Source of the DNA: Idiomarina aquatica
Lineage (GTDB): Bacteria; Pseudomonadota; Gammaproteobacteria; Enterobacterales; Alteromonadaceae
Direction of reading: 5' to 3'
Length of the DNA stretch: 64,000 bases
Assembly (NCBI RefSeq): GCF_003987185.1
Contig: NZ_PIPS01000001.1
Location: 1,240,001-1,304,000 of the forward strand
Of this stretch, positions 35,773-44,641 are shown in pieces (position 1 is the first letter of the stretch; each line of letters begins with the position of its first letter). The position numbers and the translations under genes are program-made. Below the pieces are notes generated by a model. That model saw nothing but the letters and a program-made list of their open reading frames with translations. It had not been told where the DNA came from and did not search any database.

Positions 35773-36270
35773 ATGGATACCAACAAAGGGGTAGCGCGCG
35801 CGTTTCAAGGGTTTGCTATGGCCCATCAATTCATCCCTGCCAGCCTTAAATTAAAACCGATTGAGTTGCTGTTAAATCGACTTTTTGCGACCGAAATCGA
35901 CGCCGATGAACTTGATTTTTTGAGGGACAAATCCGTCGCTATTGAGGTATTGGATGTATCCCTGTCGTTCTCTGTGAGCCTAGTCAATAAACGTCTTCGC
36001 GTGCGTTCAGAAGCGGCTTCGGCCGATGCACGGATGAGCGCCAACAGCACCGATTTCTTGTTATTAATTCATAATAAGGTGGATCCCGACACACTGTTCT
36101 TTCGGCGTCAGCTACGCGTCGAAGGTAATACGGAACTGGGACTATCCCTTAAAAATTTCCTTGACACTATTGAGGTAGATCAAAAGCTGCCGCAGCCGTT
36201 ATTCCGCCTCGGTGATAAACTGGCGTCCTATTTACAGCAAAGAAAAGATGAAATAATAGTCTCATCGTAA
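35773..36270 (+). CDS. ubiT: Anaerobic ubiquinone accessory factor UbiT (SCP2 domain)
   Basis: A 165-residue protein with one SCP2 lipid-binding domain (~35-130). UbiT replaces UbiJ in anaerobic ubiquinone synthesis and presents the lipid intermediates. Its position divergent from ubiUV is the usual arrangement. hemN follows after 34 bp in the same direction. Confidence 0.88.
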   Translation: MDTNKGVARAFQGFAMAHQFIPASLKLKPIELLLNRLFATEIDADELDFLRDKSVAIEVLDVSLSFSVSLVNKRLRVRSEAASADARMSANSTDFLLLIHNKVDPDTLFFRRQLRVEGNTELGLSLKNFLDTIEVDQKLPQPLFRLGDKLASYLQQRKDEIIVSS

Positions 36271-36281
36271 AACCAGTTGCT

Positions 36282-36295
36282 TTGACAAGAGTCAA
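36282..36295 (+). promoter_or_regulatory. FNR/Anr-type palindrome overlapping the hemN leader
   Basis: TTGACAAGAGTCAA is a perfect 5-4-5 palindrome close to the FNR consensus TTGAT-N4-ATCAA. It ends 9 bp before the hemN ATG and its right arm abuts the ribosome site (AGAGG), an odd position for an activator. It could act on a start inside or repress, or be fortuitous. Confidence 0.45.
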
Positions 36296-36304
36296 GAGGT
36301 CGTT

Positions 36305-37666
36305 ATGTCAGTCATTCAGTGGGATAAAAAGTTAATCGATAAGTACAACATTAACGGCCCTCGCTACACCTCCTATCCGACCGCATTGATGCTGTCCGAT
36401 CAGTTCGATCGGGGACGCATTGACCACGCGTTGCAAGCGGCCGGAGACGAGTTGTGCCTGTACCTTCATTTGCCGTTTTGCCACAAGCTTTGTTACTACT
36501 GTGGTTGCAATAAAGTGATTACGCGGCACCAGCATAAAGCCGATAAATACCTCGACTATTTAGCCAAAGAGATGGCGATGTATCAGCCTTTGGTCGCCGA
36601 CAAACGGATTCGTCAAATCCATCTTGGCGGCGGCACGCCAACCTTTTTGACGGAACAACAATTGACTCGCTTGATGGCGCTTGTTCACCAGCATTTTCGT
36701 TTTGTCGATAATGCCGAAGTCAGCATCGAAATCGATCCACGCAGTTGCAGTGACGAAAAACTACGTCACCTGCGCACGTTGGGCTTTAACCGCGTTAGTT
36801 ATGGGGTGCAGGATTTCGATACGAAAGTACAAATTGCCATTAACCGGGTACAGGATGTCGACCTGATCCGTCATCAGCTCAAATTGAGCAAAGCGTTGGG
36901 TTTTGAATCGATTAATCTGGATCTTATCTACGGTTTGCCTTATCAACAGCCGGAAACATTTAAAAAGTCCATTGAGCAGGTCATCGAGATGGATCCCGAT
37001 CGTATTTCGGTATTCAGTTATGCCCATTTACCACAACGGTTTGCTGGCCAGCGGAAAATCCCTGAGGAGTCAATTCCGCGCCCCTCAGTGAAGTTGAGCT
37101 TACTGGAACAGGCGATTACCCAGCTTAGTGAAGCCGGCTATCAGTTTATTGGTATGGATCACTTTGCCAAAGCCAATGATGGCTTGGCAATTGCGCAGCG
37201 AGAGGGTCGTTTACAACGTAATTTCCAGGGCTACACAACCGACGGTCAGGATGCCTTGCTGGGGCTTGGTGTTTCGTCCATCAGTCAGGTAAACGGCGTG
37301 CTATGGCAGCACGAGAAAGAGCTACCGGCCTATTACAAAATGATTGATAGTGGTCAGCGCCCGATTATCAAAGGCATGGCGCTTAACGATGAGGATAAGC
37401 TGCGGGCTGCGCTGATTTCACAAGTGATTTGTCACTTCGAATTAGATATTGAAGCGTTTAAAGCACAATGGCAGCTCGACGACTTCTGGGCGCACTTTGC
37501 CGAAGCCATTCCGCTATTAAAACCATTTATTGAGGACGGCCTGGTCGACGTTTCGGACAAAAAACTCCGCGTTACCGATTTAGGCCGACTGTGGGTCCGC
37601 AGCATCTGCGCCTGCTTCGACGAATACCTCGACCACGGTCAGAACCGCTACTCGAAGGTGGTTTAG
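36305..37666 (+). CDS. hemN: Oxygen-independent coproporphyrinogen III oxidase
   Basis: A 453-residue radical SAM enzyme of heme synthesis. The cluster motif is CHKLCYYCGCNK (CxxxCxxC plus the extra Cys of HemN), followed by HLGGGTPTFL and ISVFSYAHLPQRF. True HemN features such as the N-terminal INGPRYTSYPTA substrate segment separate it from HemW. Supplies heme without oxygen for NarI, cytochromes and NorB. Its TAG stop lies in the first copy of an intergenic repeat. Confidence 0.95.
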   Translation: MSVIQWDKKLIDKYNINGPRYTSYPTALMLSDQFDRGRIDHALQAAGDELCLYLHLPFCHKLCYYCGCNKVITRHQHKADKYLDYLAKEMAMYQPLVADKRIRQIHLGGGTPTFLTEQQLTRLMALVHQHFRFVDNAEVSIEIDPRSCSDEKLRHLRTLGFNRVSYGVQDFDTKVQIAINRVQDVDLIRHQLKLSKALGFESINLDLIYGLPYQQPETFKKSIEQVIEMDPDRISVFSYAHLPQRFAGQRKIPEESIPRPSVKLSLLEQAITQLSEAGYQFIGMDHFAKANDGLAIAQREGRLQRNFQGYTTDGQDALLGLGVSSISQVNGVLWQHEKELPAYYKMIDSGQRPIIKGMALNDEDKLRAALISQVICHFELDIEAFKAQWQLDDFWAHFAEAIPLLKPFIEDGLVDVSDKKLRVTDLGRLWVRSICACFDEYLDHGQNRYSKVV

Positions 37667-37799
37667 GCTCGCTTTGCTCGCGATTTGGGCGCTTCGCGCG
37701 GGATAGGCTCGCTTTGCTCACGGCTTAGGGCTGCGCCGGTTTAGGCTTCGCGATACACCATGAGCATAGCGAATCTAAACCGCGAGCGCAGCGAGCTTA
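37662..37799. repeat. Cluster of direct and inverted GC-rich repeats between hemN and nhaD
   Basis: Copies of a ~20-base unit related to TAGGCTCGCTTTGCTCGCG: direct at 37664-37683 and 37704-37723 (40 bp apart), a diverged one near 37739, and inverted ones at 37759-37779 and 37780-37800. The outer arms include both the hemN stop and the nhaD stop. The whole can fold into nested hairpins and may work as a bidirectional terminator or be a REP-like element. Confidence 0.75.
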
Positions 37800-39224
37800 G
37801 AAAACGCTCTTATTCAGCCACAGATGCAACAGGATACTCGCGATATACCCCAACGCGATAACCGGCGTCCACTTTAAGTGTGAGGCGAAGGTGTAATAGC
37901 CACGGGCCTGTCCCATCAGCGCGACACCCGCTGCCGAGCCAATAGACAGCAGACTACCGCCGGTACCGGCGGTCAGGGTGATAAGTAACCATTGACCATG
38001 TGACATCTCGGGTTCCATCGACAGTACCGCGAACATCACCGGGATGTTATCAATCACCGCTGATACGATGCCCAGAATACTGTTCGCCATAGTATGGCTA
38101 AAGTCACCGTATAAGGTTTCTGACAGCATGCTCAGATACCCCATAAAGCCGAGGCCACCGACGCAAAGCACAATACCGTAGAAGAACAATAAGGTATCCC
38201 ATTCTGCCCGTGATACCCGGCTAAAGACATCAAAAGGCACAATGCCGCCGAGTTGTTCTAACCGTTTCTGGTCGCCGGCACGTTCGGCCATTGCGCGTTT
38301 GCGTGCTAACGAGCCAGGTAAGGTCATGCGCAAGAAGTAGCCAAAGAACTGCAAATAGCCCAGTCCCATCATCATGCCAAGAACCGGTGGCAGATGCAGC
38401 CAGATATGGCAAGTAACCGCCGTGGCTACGGTGAGCAGAAATAAAAAGGTAATGCGCAGCGCACCACGTTTTAATTCGACCTCTGTATGCAGAGTGCTTG
38501 GGTATTTGTTTTCGATAAACACACTCATGATCAGTGCTGGGATCAAGTAGTTTGCTACCGATGGCAGGAATAATCTCAGAAACTCCGTAAAGGTGACCTG
38601 ACCAGCCTGCCAAACCATCAACGTCGTGATGTCACCGAATGGACTGAACGCTCCACCGGCATTGGCTGCGATAACGATGCTGGTGCAACACAACGCAACA
38701 AACTTCTTATCACCTTCGGCAACTTTCATGACCACCGCACACATGAGCAATGCCGTAGTCAGGTTATCGGCGATCGGCGAAATAAAGAATGCCAATATGC
38801 CCGTTATCCAGAACAGTTTTCGGTAACTGAAGCCCTTCTTTAGCAACCAGGCTCGTAACGCATCAAATAGACGGCGTTCTTCCATCGCATTAATGTAGGT
38901 CATTGCCACTAACAGGAATAACATCAGTTCGGCAAATTCCAGCAAGTTATGCCGAAACGCTTCCTCGGCGAGCGGGGCTTTATCGCCGGTGTAAACAAAT
39001 CCTATCAATATCCATATGATACCGGCAGCAACCAGCACCGGCTTGGATTTGCGCATATGGAGTTTTTCTTCCCCCATGACCAGGATATAGGCGAGGATAA
39101 AGATAACGATGGCAGCAAAGCCAATATTCGTCGAGGTGAGATCGATACGGTCAGCAGGGGATCCTGCTGCCAGTACTGATACCGAAAAGAACAACGTGAT
39201 AACGGTAAGCAGTAGTTTTGTCAT
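37797..39224 (-). CDS. nhaD: Na+/H+ antiporter NhaD
   Basis: A 475-residue ion transporter-superfamily antiporter with a cleavable signal peptide (~1-19), typical of NhaD, and about twelve membrane helices. Conserved stretches include FFISPIADNLTTALLM, ANAGGAFSPFGDITTLMVW and SAVIDNIPVMFA with membrane Asp/Asn/Thr residues used for ion transport. NhaD exports sodium in marine and haloalkaliphilic bacteria. Single gene converging on hemN. Confidence 0.92.
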   Translation of the reverse strand: MTKLLLTVITLFFSVSVLAAGSPADRIDLTSTNIGFAAIVIFILAYILVMGEEKLHMRKSKPVLVAAGIIWILIGFVYTGDKAPLAEEAFRHNLLEFAELMLFLLVAMTYINAMEERRLFDALRAWLLKKGFSYRKLFWITGILAFFISPIADNLTTALLMCAVVMKVAEGDKKFVALCCTSIVIAANAGGAFSPFGDITTLMVWQAGQVTFTEFLRLFLPSVANYLIPALIMSVFIENKYPSTLHTEVELKRGALRITFLFLLTVATAVTCHIWLHLPPVLGMMMGLGYLQFFGYFLRMTLPGSLARKRAMAERAGDQKRLEQLGGIVPFDVFSRVSRAEWDTLLFFYGIVLCVGGLGFMGYLSMLSETLYGDFSHTMANSILGIVSAVIDNIPVMFAVLSMEPEMSHGQWLLITLTAGTGGSLLSIGSAAGVALMGQARGYYTFASHLKWTPVIALGYIASILLHLWLNKSVF

Positions 39225-39252
39225 AGCGCTGGTCAGGCGCAGGCTGTAGACA

Positions 39253-39657
39253 CTACATAACCTGCACCAACTCTCCCTGTTTGTTAATGGTTAAAAAGTG
39301 CTTGATCATGCCGGCTTGTATTTGTTGCACCATCATCTCTAATGGCTGAGTCGCTTCATCACTGGATGCAGGGTGACCGCCACGCCCGTCCATGGCACTG
39401 ACAAAAGCGATATCCCAGTCAATATCCGTGCGCTTTGACTCTTCAACCAAGGTCTCGAACGACTCGACTTCCTCGGGGAGCTTATCAACACACAAAACGG
39501 GCTCCAGATTACCGCCGGCTTGTTGCTCAAACTGTGATTTTTGTGCATCCGTCGGCTGATCCGGCAGTTGTGCCTTTGCCAGCACAAACAACAAACGCTG
39601 TGGCTCGGGTTGCTGTTTGGCCATTTGAATAAAATCTTGGTAGCTTGTGATGTCCAT
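39253..39657 (-). CDS. Conserved protein of unknown function next to nrdD
   Basis: A 134-residue soluble protein. Conserved-looking segments are EPQRLLFVLAKAQLP, EPVLCVDKLPEEVESFETLVEES and DWDIAFVSAMDGRGG. Similar proteins carry the database label 'ribonucleotide reductase subunit alpha', although the size and sequence show no reductase domain. Placed 29 bp upstream of nhaD, and beyond the nrdD terminator, so it is not part of the nrd transcript. Confidence 0.65.
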   Translation of the reverse strand: MDITSYQDFIQMAKQQPEPQRLLFVLAKAQLPDQPTDAQKSQFEQQAGGNLEPVLCVDKLPEEVESFETLVEESKRTDIDWDIAFVSAMDGRGGHPASSDEATQPLEMMVQQIQAGMIKHFLTINKQGELVQVM

Positions 39658-39718
39658 AGGCTCACCTGTTGGTTATAAATTCGCGCGGATAGTAGCACAA
39701 GCCAAAGCACAATATGTT

Positions 39719-39748
39719 AATAAAAAGAGGGACATAATGTCCCTCTTT
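39719..39748 (-). terminator. Terminator of nrdGD
   Basis: Eleven-base stem AAAGAGGGACA/TGTCCCTCTTT (39724-39734, 39738-39748), three-base loop, T run on the minus strand; 17 bp past the nrdD stop. Confidence 0.9.
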
Positions 39749-39764
39749 AGTGGTAGTCCCGCAA

Positions 39765-41603
39765 TTAGCTCGCCTGTCGCATGCCTTCGTTGGCTTGTGC
39801 AGCACCTACGGCAACTTCAGCCGGTTGCTTACGGTGGTAATGCCGCAACGCGTGTTCCTGACGACGTCCGGAGCTAAAGGCTGATACTCGTTTTAGGTAT
39901 CCGATGACCCGGGTACCGTAGTCGATATCCGGAGATCCACAATCCGGGCAGTGCGCTAAGGTACGCTTATCAATGTGTTCACAGCGGTTACAGATCGTGA
40001 TTTTTACGTTAATGCAGAAGTAATTACAGCCGGTTTTTGCGGCCAAATTGATCAACGATAGGTAACCATCCGTGGTCAGCTTTTCATCCAGGTTCAAGTG
40101 CAGTGCCGAGCCGCCGTCGAGGTAGTCAATTAACTCCTTGCCGTGCAGAATAAATTTATCCAGGGCGTTGGTTTGCTCGTCTTCAACCACATAAAAATAG
40201 GAGTTATAACAGTCGCGTGTCACCTGATAACCGTCTGCTTTGTCCCATTTTGAATTTTTCACACCAAGGTTTTCAGCCGGCACAAACTCGGTGTTAAACA
40301 GATAGCCATAGGTCAGTTTCGCCTGTTTGTTCGCATCATAAATGACCTTCAAATGCTGCTGAACAAAACGTTTATAGGCGTCGTTGTTACCCACCGTAAT
40401 GCCCTGCGATTCGGCAGCTTCCGCCATACCGTTAATGCCAATCGTTAAGAACTGTTTATCGAGACTGATGAAGCCCGCATCATAAACGGTAAGTAACCCT
40501 GCACCTTTGTATTCTTCCATCATTGCCCGGTATGCAACCTGATATTTATGAATTTTCTGTACTTCGGTTTCCAGATCGCGGCCATCCTGAACCAGACGAT
40601 TCATGTTGATGGTAATGACATTGATCGACCCGGTCGCGACACCTCCGGCACCCAGGGTGTAGGAAAACGTGTTATCACTGATTTCATTCCGCAAACGGCA
40701 ACACGATGCCAGTGAGTCTGCGTTATCTGACAAGTAAATAAAGAATGAGCTGCCCTGCGAAAGTTCCGCTGCCATTTTTTTAGCAAACGTCTGGTCTTTA
40801 CACTGGCCATTGTCCGTTAACATTGCCACGGTCACGACCGGGAACGTCAGAATGGTTTTCTCGCGTTCCTTGTTAAACCAGTCGAGGAAAAAGTCCTGCA
40901 ATGCACTAACCGACTCCCACTGTGGCTTGGTAAAGTCGGCAGGAAACACAAAATCGCCAAACATCGATTCAAAATAATGCTTATCGTAAATGGAGATATT
41001 CCAGAATACGCTTTGATATCCTCGTGCTGCGGCGGGTTGATTCAGAGCATAAACCACATGCTGAAGATGATTAGCAATTTCGTGGCGATGTGTGGCTAAG
41101 TAGTTGTCGCCGTAATCTTTGCGGGCAAAATAGTCAAAATAGGTAAGAAACTCGACCGTCGCAACGGCACCGGCAAACTGCGAGCTGACCGCGAACACAA
41201 AGTTCACGAAGGTACCGCAAAAGGATTCCAGATGCTTCGGCGCCTGCGATTCGCCCCCGAGCTTAGTGAGTCCGTCACGCAAAAATGGGTACATGGTGAC
41301 CGAAACACAATAGGGTTTTAGGCTGGTTTCATCGTGCACGTAGATTTCATGATCTTCAATTTGACGAACGTACTCTCTGGCCAGGTCTTCATCGAATAAC
41401 TCAGCGATCTTATTACTGACCTGTTTGCGGTTAACCTGGACAAAAAAGTCCTTCATTAATTCGGCTTCCAAGGTGGCAATGTTCTTTTGCGTGACATTGG
41501 CGTTGGCGTCCATCTTTGAACCGTCAGCCGCATTCTGGGCGTGCAGGTAGTCGTTAATAAAATTAACTTTGCCGGTGACTTGCTGTTCGGTTAAGCGCAA
41601 CAT
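39765..41603 (-). CDS. nrdD: Anaerobic ribonucleoside-triphosphate reductase
   Basis: A 612-residue glycyl-radical reductase. The radical glycine is G568 in RVIGY, and four zinc cysteines sit in CNRC and CPDC just before it. At 612 residues it lacks the N-terminal ATP-cone found in the 712-residue E. coli enzyme, so dATP control of overall activity is probably absent. It makes deoxynucleotides without oxygen. It follows nrdG by 11 bp; the order nrdG-nrdD is the reverse of E. coli. Confidence 0.93.
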   Translation of the reverse strand: MLRLTEQQVTGKVNFINDYLHAQNAADGSKMDANANVTQKNIATLEAELMKDFFVQVNRKQVSNKIAELFDEDLAREYVRQIEDHEIYVHDETSLKPYCVSVTMYPFLRDGLTKLGGESQAPKHLESFCGTFVNFVFAVSSQFAGAVATVEFLTYFDYFARKDYGDNYLATHRHEIANHLQHVVYALNQPAAARGYQSVFWNISIYDKHYFESMFGDFVFPADFTKPQWESVSALQDFFLDWFNKEREKTILTFPVVTVAMLTDNGQCKDQTFAKKMAAELSQGSSFFIYLSDNADSLASCCRLRNEISDNTFSYTLGAGGVATGSINVITINMNRLVQDGRDLETEVQKIHKYQVAYRAMMEEYKGAGLLTVYDAGFISLDKQFLTIGINGMAEAAESQGITVGNNDAYKRFVQQHLKVIYDANKQAKLTYGYLFNTEFVPAENLGVKNSKWDKADGYQVTRDCYNSYFYVVEDEQTNALDKFILHGKELIDYLDGGSALHLNLDEKLTTDGYLSLINLAAKTGCNYFCINVKITICNRCEHIDKRTLAHCPDCGSPDIDYGTRVIGYLKRVSAFSSGRRQEHALRHYHRKQPAEVAVGAAQANEGMRQAS

Positions 41604-41614
41604 AATTATTCTCC

Positions 41615-42073
41615 TTATTGAAACGCAACATTCAGCACTTGCTGGTTGCGCAAATCATAAAACTTCTGATTTGTTGTAGGGCTGTCGAGCCCGCCGAGTT
41701 CTTTCACCCAGGGGCCGGTTTTTAGAAAATCCAGGTGCTCACGCAGTTGAATGGACACGTTGTCATAACCCGTATACAAGCAGGTTTTTATTCCCCGACG
41801 GCGAGCCAGCTTCAGACACGCCTTCAGCATCTCAGGCCGCCATTCTCCGCCCATAAACGCCAAACAGGTAATAAACCCCTGGTAACGATTAAGTTGCTGC
41901 GCCAGATAATCCAGGGTTAACTCCAGACCGGAACCGACGGCCCAGGTATCGGCACTGTGGCAGCCTTTACACCCAACAGGGCAGCCGGTCATGGTATAAG
42001 CCAAAGACACCTCGCCAGGGACTTCCTGAAAGACCACTTCCTCGCTACAGTAACGAAACAACGCATCGCGCAT
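41615..42073 (-). CDS. nrdG: Anaerobic ribonucleotide reductase activase
   Basis: A 152-residue radical SAM activase. The 4Fe-4S motif is CPVGCKGCHS (C31, C35, C38), followed by GGEWRP. It generates the glycyl radical on NrdD. First gene of the pair, 80 bp downstream of an FNR-type site. Confidence 0.93.
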   Translation of the reverse strand: MRDALFRYCSEEVVFQEVPGEVSLAYTMTGCPVGCKGCHSADTWAVGSGLELTLDYLAQQLNRYQGFITCLAFMGGEWRPEMLKACLKLARRRGIKTCLYTGYDNVSIQLREHLDFLKTGPWVKELGGLDSPTTNQKFYDLRNQQVLNVAFQ

Positions 42074-42153
42074 AAAACACCATATATAGTTATTAAACTT
42101 CTTATTAGCACTAGATATTGTGTTTAAGGCTAATCTGTTTTTGGGCTTTTGCG

Positions 42154-42167
42154 TTGATCAGTGTCAA
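42154..42167. promoter_or_regulatory. FNR/Anr/Dnr box upstream of nrdGD
   Basis: TTGATCAGTGTCAA matches TTGAT-N4-GTCAA, the Anr/Dnr form of the FNR box. Centred 87 bp before the nrdG ATG, which suits activation from -41.5 with a 45-base leader. It is too far upstream to serve the norB sigma-54 promoter directly. Confidence 0.75.
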
Positions 42168-42221
42168 CGATTCATGAGGCTATTGCTTACTGTTTGAATT
42201 CCCTGAGTTTTCTTAGAGAGG

Positions 42222-42274
42222 GTTAATTTAACCCTGTCGGTAAAATAAACCCCAACCAGTATGGTAGGAATCAC
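42222..42274 (+). promoter_or_regulatory. Three NorR enhancer sites upstream of norB
   Basis: GT-N7-AC sites at 42222-42232 (GTTAATTTAAC, within a 15-base perfect palindrome), 42240-42250 (GTAAAATAAAC) and 42264-42274 (GTAGGAATCAC). Spacings 18 and 24 bp; 54 bp from the last site's outer edge to the promoter GG. E. coli norVW also has three NorR sites. Confidence 0.85.
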
Positions 42275-42315
42275 CTATACTCATAAAAATTCGTTTTATT
42301 TCATATGGTTAACTA

Positions 42316-42332
42316 TTGGCCTGTTAATTGCT
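42316..42332 (+). promoter_or_regulatory. Sigma-54 promoter of norB
   Basis: TTGGCCTGTTAATTGCT: GG at 42318-42319, ten bases, GC at 42330-42331, close to TTGGCAC-N5-TTGCT. Start of transcription near 42342, with a leader of about 48 bases and AAGGAGG before the ATG. Confidence 0.88.
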
Positions 42333-42389
42333 CTAGAGAAGTGCACACATTTTTAGCGCTACAACAAAAGCAATTAAAGGAGGTCGTGA

Positions 42390-44630
42390 ATGGCCGGGTA
42401 TCGTAAGTTATGGTGGATACTCATTTGTATCCTCGCTATTACCTTTGGCATTTTGGGGTACTTTGGTAAAGAAGTTTATCGTGAGGCTCCCCCTATCCCT
42501 GATCAGTTTGTTACCCCGCAAGGCAAGGTTATCGCCACGGAGGATAGTATTCTGGACGGGCAAACCGCATGGCAGTCTGTGGGCGGCATGCAGTTGGGCT
42601 CTATTTGGGGCCACGGCGCGTATCAGGCGCCCGACTGGACAGCCGATTGGTTGCATCGCGAGCTGATCGCCTGGTTAGAAATTCGCGCGCAGGAAGTCTT
42701 CAATCAACCCTATGACTCACTGACAGGCGCTCAGCAAAACCAGCTGCAGTATGAACTGAAGCAAGAGTATCGTACCAATACTTACGATAAAGACAGCAAC
42801 CGCGTGATCTTGAGTGATCGCCGGGTACAAGCCATTGAGCAGACCGCAGATTATTATTCACGCCTGTTCAGCGATGATCCTGAGCTTCGCCCTACCCGTG
42901 TCAGCTACGCGATGAAGGAAAACACGTTACCTTCGGCAGAACGCCGCGCGGTAATGACCGATTTCTTCTTTTGGACCGCATGGGCAGCCGCAACCGAACG
43001 CCCGGATGCAGACGTTACCTATACCAACAACTGGCCTCACGAGCAGTTAATCGACAACGTTCCGAGCGCAGAGAACATCATCTGGTCGATCGTCAGTGTG
43101 ATTTTGCTGATTGCTGGTGTTGGCGGATTGATTTGGGGCTGGGCATTCCTGCGTAATCACGACGAGGAAGACCCCGCCGCACCCAAAGAAGACCCGTTAA
43201 CCAAGATTAAACTGACGCCATCGCAAAAAGCGTTAGGTAAATACTTATTTATCGTTGTCGCACTGTTCTCACTGCAAGTATTACTGGGTGGCTTTACCGC
43301 GCACTATACGGTTGAAGGCCAGGAGTTTTATGGCATCGACGTATCACAGTGGTTCCCGTATTCATTGGTCAGAACCTGGCACATTCAAGCCGCGCTGTTC
43401 TGGATCGCGACGGGATTCCTGGCGGCAGGTTTATTTTTGGCCCCCATCATTAACGGTGGCAAAGATCCGAAATACCAGAAACTGGGCGTCGACATCTTAT
43501 TCTGGGCATTAGTGTTGGTGGTCGCCGGTACCTTTATCGGTAACTATCTTGCCATCGCACAGATCATGCCTGAGCATTTGAACTTCTGGCTCGGTCACCA
43601 AGGTTATGAATACGTCGATCTGGGACGTCTATGGCAGATTGGTAAATTCCTTGGCATCGTCTTCTGGCTGGTACTGATGATGCGCGGCGTTGCCGGTGCG
43701 TTCAAGGTAAAAGGCGATAAGAACCTATTGGCGTTATTCACCGCTTCCGTGGTTGCCATCGGGCTGTTTTACGGCGCTGGTTTCTTCTACGGTGAACGTA
43801 CCCATATTTCTATCATGGAATACTGGCGCTGGTGGATTGTCCACCTGTGGGTAGAAGGATTCTTTGAAGTTTTCGCCACCGCCGCACTCGCGTTCATCTT
43901 CCACAATATGGGGCTGGTATCACGCCGTATGGCGACCGTGGCTTCACTGGCTTCAGCATCGCTGTTCATGCTTGGTGGCGTTCCCGGTACCTTCCACCAC
44001 TTGTACTTCTCTGGCACCACCACGCCGGTGATGGCCGTTGGTGCGACGTTCTCAGCGCTGGAAGTGGTACCGTTGATTGTGCTGGGCTGGGAAGCCTGGG
44101 AAAACTACAGCCTGCAGAAGAAAGCCGACTGGATGCAACGCCTCAAATGGCCACTCATGTGCTTCGTCGCGGTTGCCTTCTGGAATATGCTCGGCGCCGG
44201 TGTGCTTGGTTTCATGATCAACCCACCGATCTCGCTCTATTACGTCCAAGGCCTGAACACCACGCCAACCCACGCGCACGCAGCGCTGTTCGGGGTCTAC
44301 GGCTTCCTGGCACTGGGCTTTGTGCTACTGGTACTGCGCTACATTCGTCCAACTCTTCAGTTTGACGACAAGCTCATGAAAATGGCGTTCTGGACCATGA
44401 ACATCGGCTTGTGCCTGATGCTCTTCACCAGCTTGTTGCCGGTTGGCTTCATTCAGTTCTACGCCGCCGCGACCGAAGGTCTCTGGTATGCACGTAGCGA
44501 AGCCTTCATGCAACAACCGCTGCTGCAAGGCCTGCGTTGGTTCCGTACCGTTGGCGATATGATCTTCATCGTCGGTGCGCTAGCCATCAGCTGGCAAGTG
44601 GTTAAAGGCTTGAAGCACAAGTCCGCTTAA
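42390..44630 (+). CDS. norB: Quinol-dependent nitric oxide reductase (qNor)
   Basis: A 746-residue single-subunit reductase. The N-terminal ~240 residues hold one membrane helix and the cytochrome-c-like fold without heme motif (LDGQTAWQSVGGMQLGSIWGHG); the NorB core of about twelve helices follows. Metal-ligand histidines appear in RTWHIQAALFW, WWIVHLWVEGFFEVF (with its Glu), GTFHHLYF and THAHAALFGVYG. It reduces nitric oxide to nitrous oxide using quinol. Controlled by NorR and sigma-54 by sequence. Followed by a chemoreceptor gene on the same strand. Confidence 0.96.
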   Translation: MAGYRKLWWILICILAITFGILGYFGKEVYREAPPIPDQFVTPQGKVIATEDSILDGQTAWQSVGGMQLGSIWGHGAYQAPDWTADWLHRELIAWLEIRAQEVFNQPYDSLTGAQQNQLQYELKQEYRTNTYDKDSNRVILSDRRVQAIEQTADYYSRLFSDDPELRPTRVSYAMKENTLPSAERRAVMTDFFFWTAWAAATERPDADVTYTNNWPHEQLIDNVPSAENIIWSIVSVILLIAGVGGLIWGWAFLRNHDEEDPAAPKEDPLTKIKLTPSQKALGKYLFIVVALFSLQVLLGGFTAHYTVEGQEFYGIDVSQWFPYSLVRTWHIQAALFWIATGFLAAGLFLAPIINGGKDPKYQKLGVDILFWALVLVVAGTFIGNYLAIAQIMPEHLNFWLGHQGYEYVDLGRLWQIGKFLGIVFWLVLMMRGVAGAFKVKGDKNLLALFTASVVAIGLFYGAGFFYGERTHISIMEYWRWWIVHLWVEGFFEVFATAALAFIFHNMGLVSRRMATVASLASASLFMLGGVPGTFHHLYFSGTTTPVMAVGATFSALEVVPLIVLGWEAWENYSLQKKADWMQRLKWPLMCFVAVAFWNMLGAGVLGFMINPPISLYYVQGLNTTPTHAHAALFGVYGFLALGFVLLVLRYIRPTLQFDDKLMKMAFWTMNIGLCLMLFTSLLPVGFIQFYAAATEGLWYARSEAFMQQPLLQGLRWFRTVGDMIFIVGALAISWQVVKGLKHKSA

Positions 44631-44641
44631 CCTCATACAGC

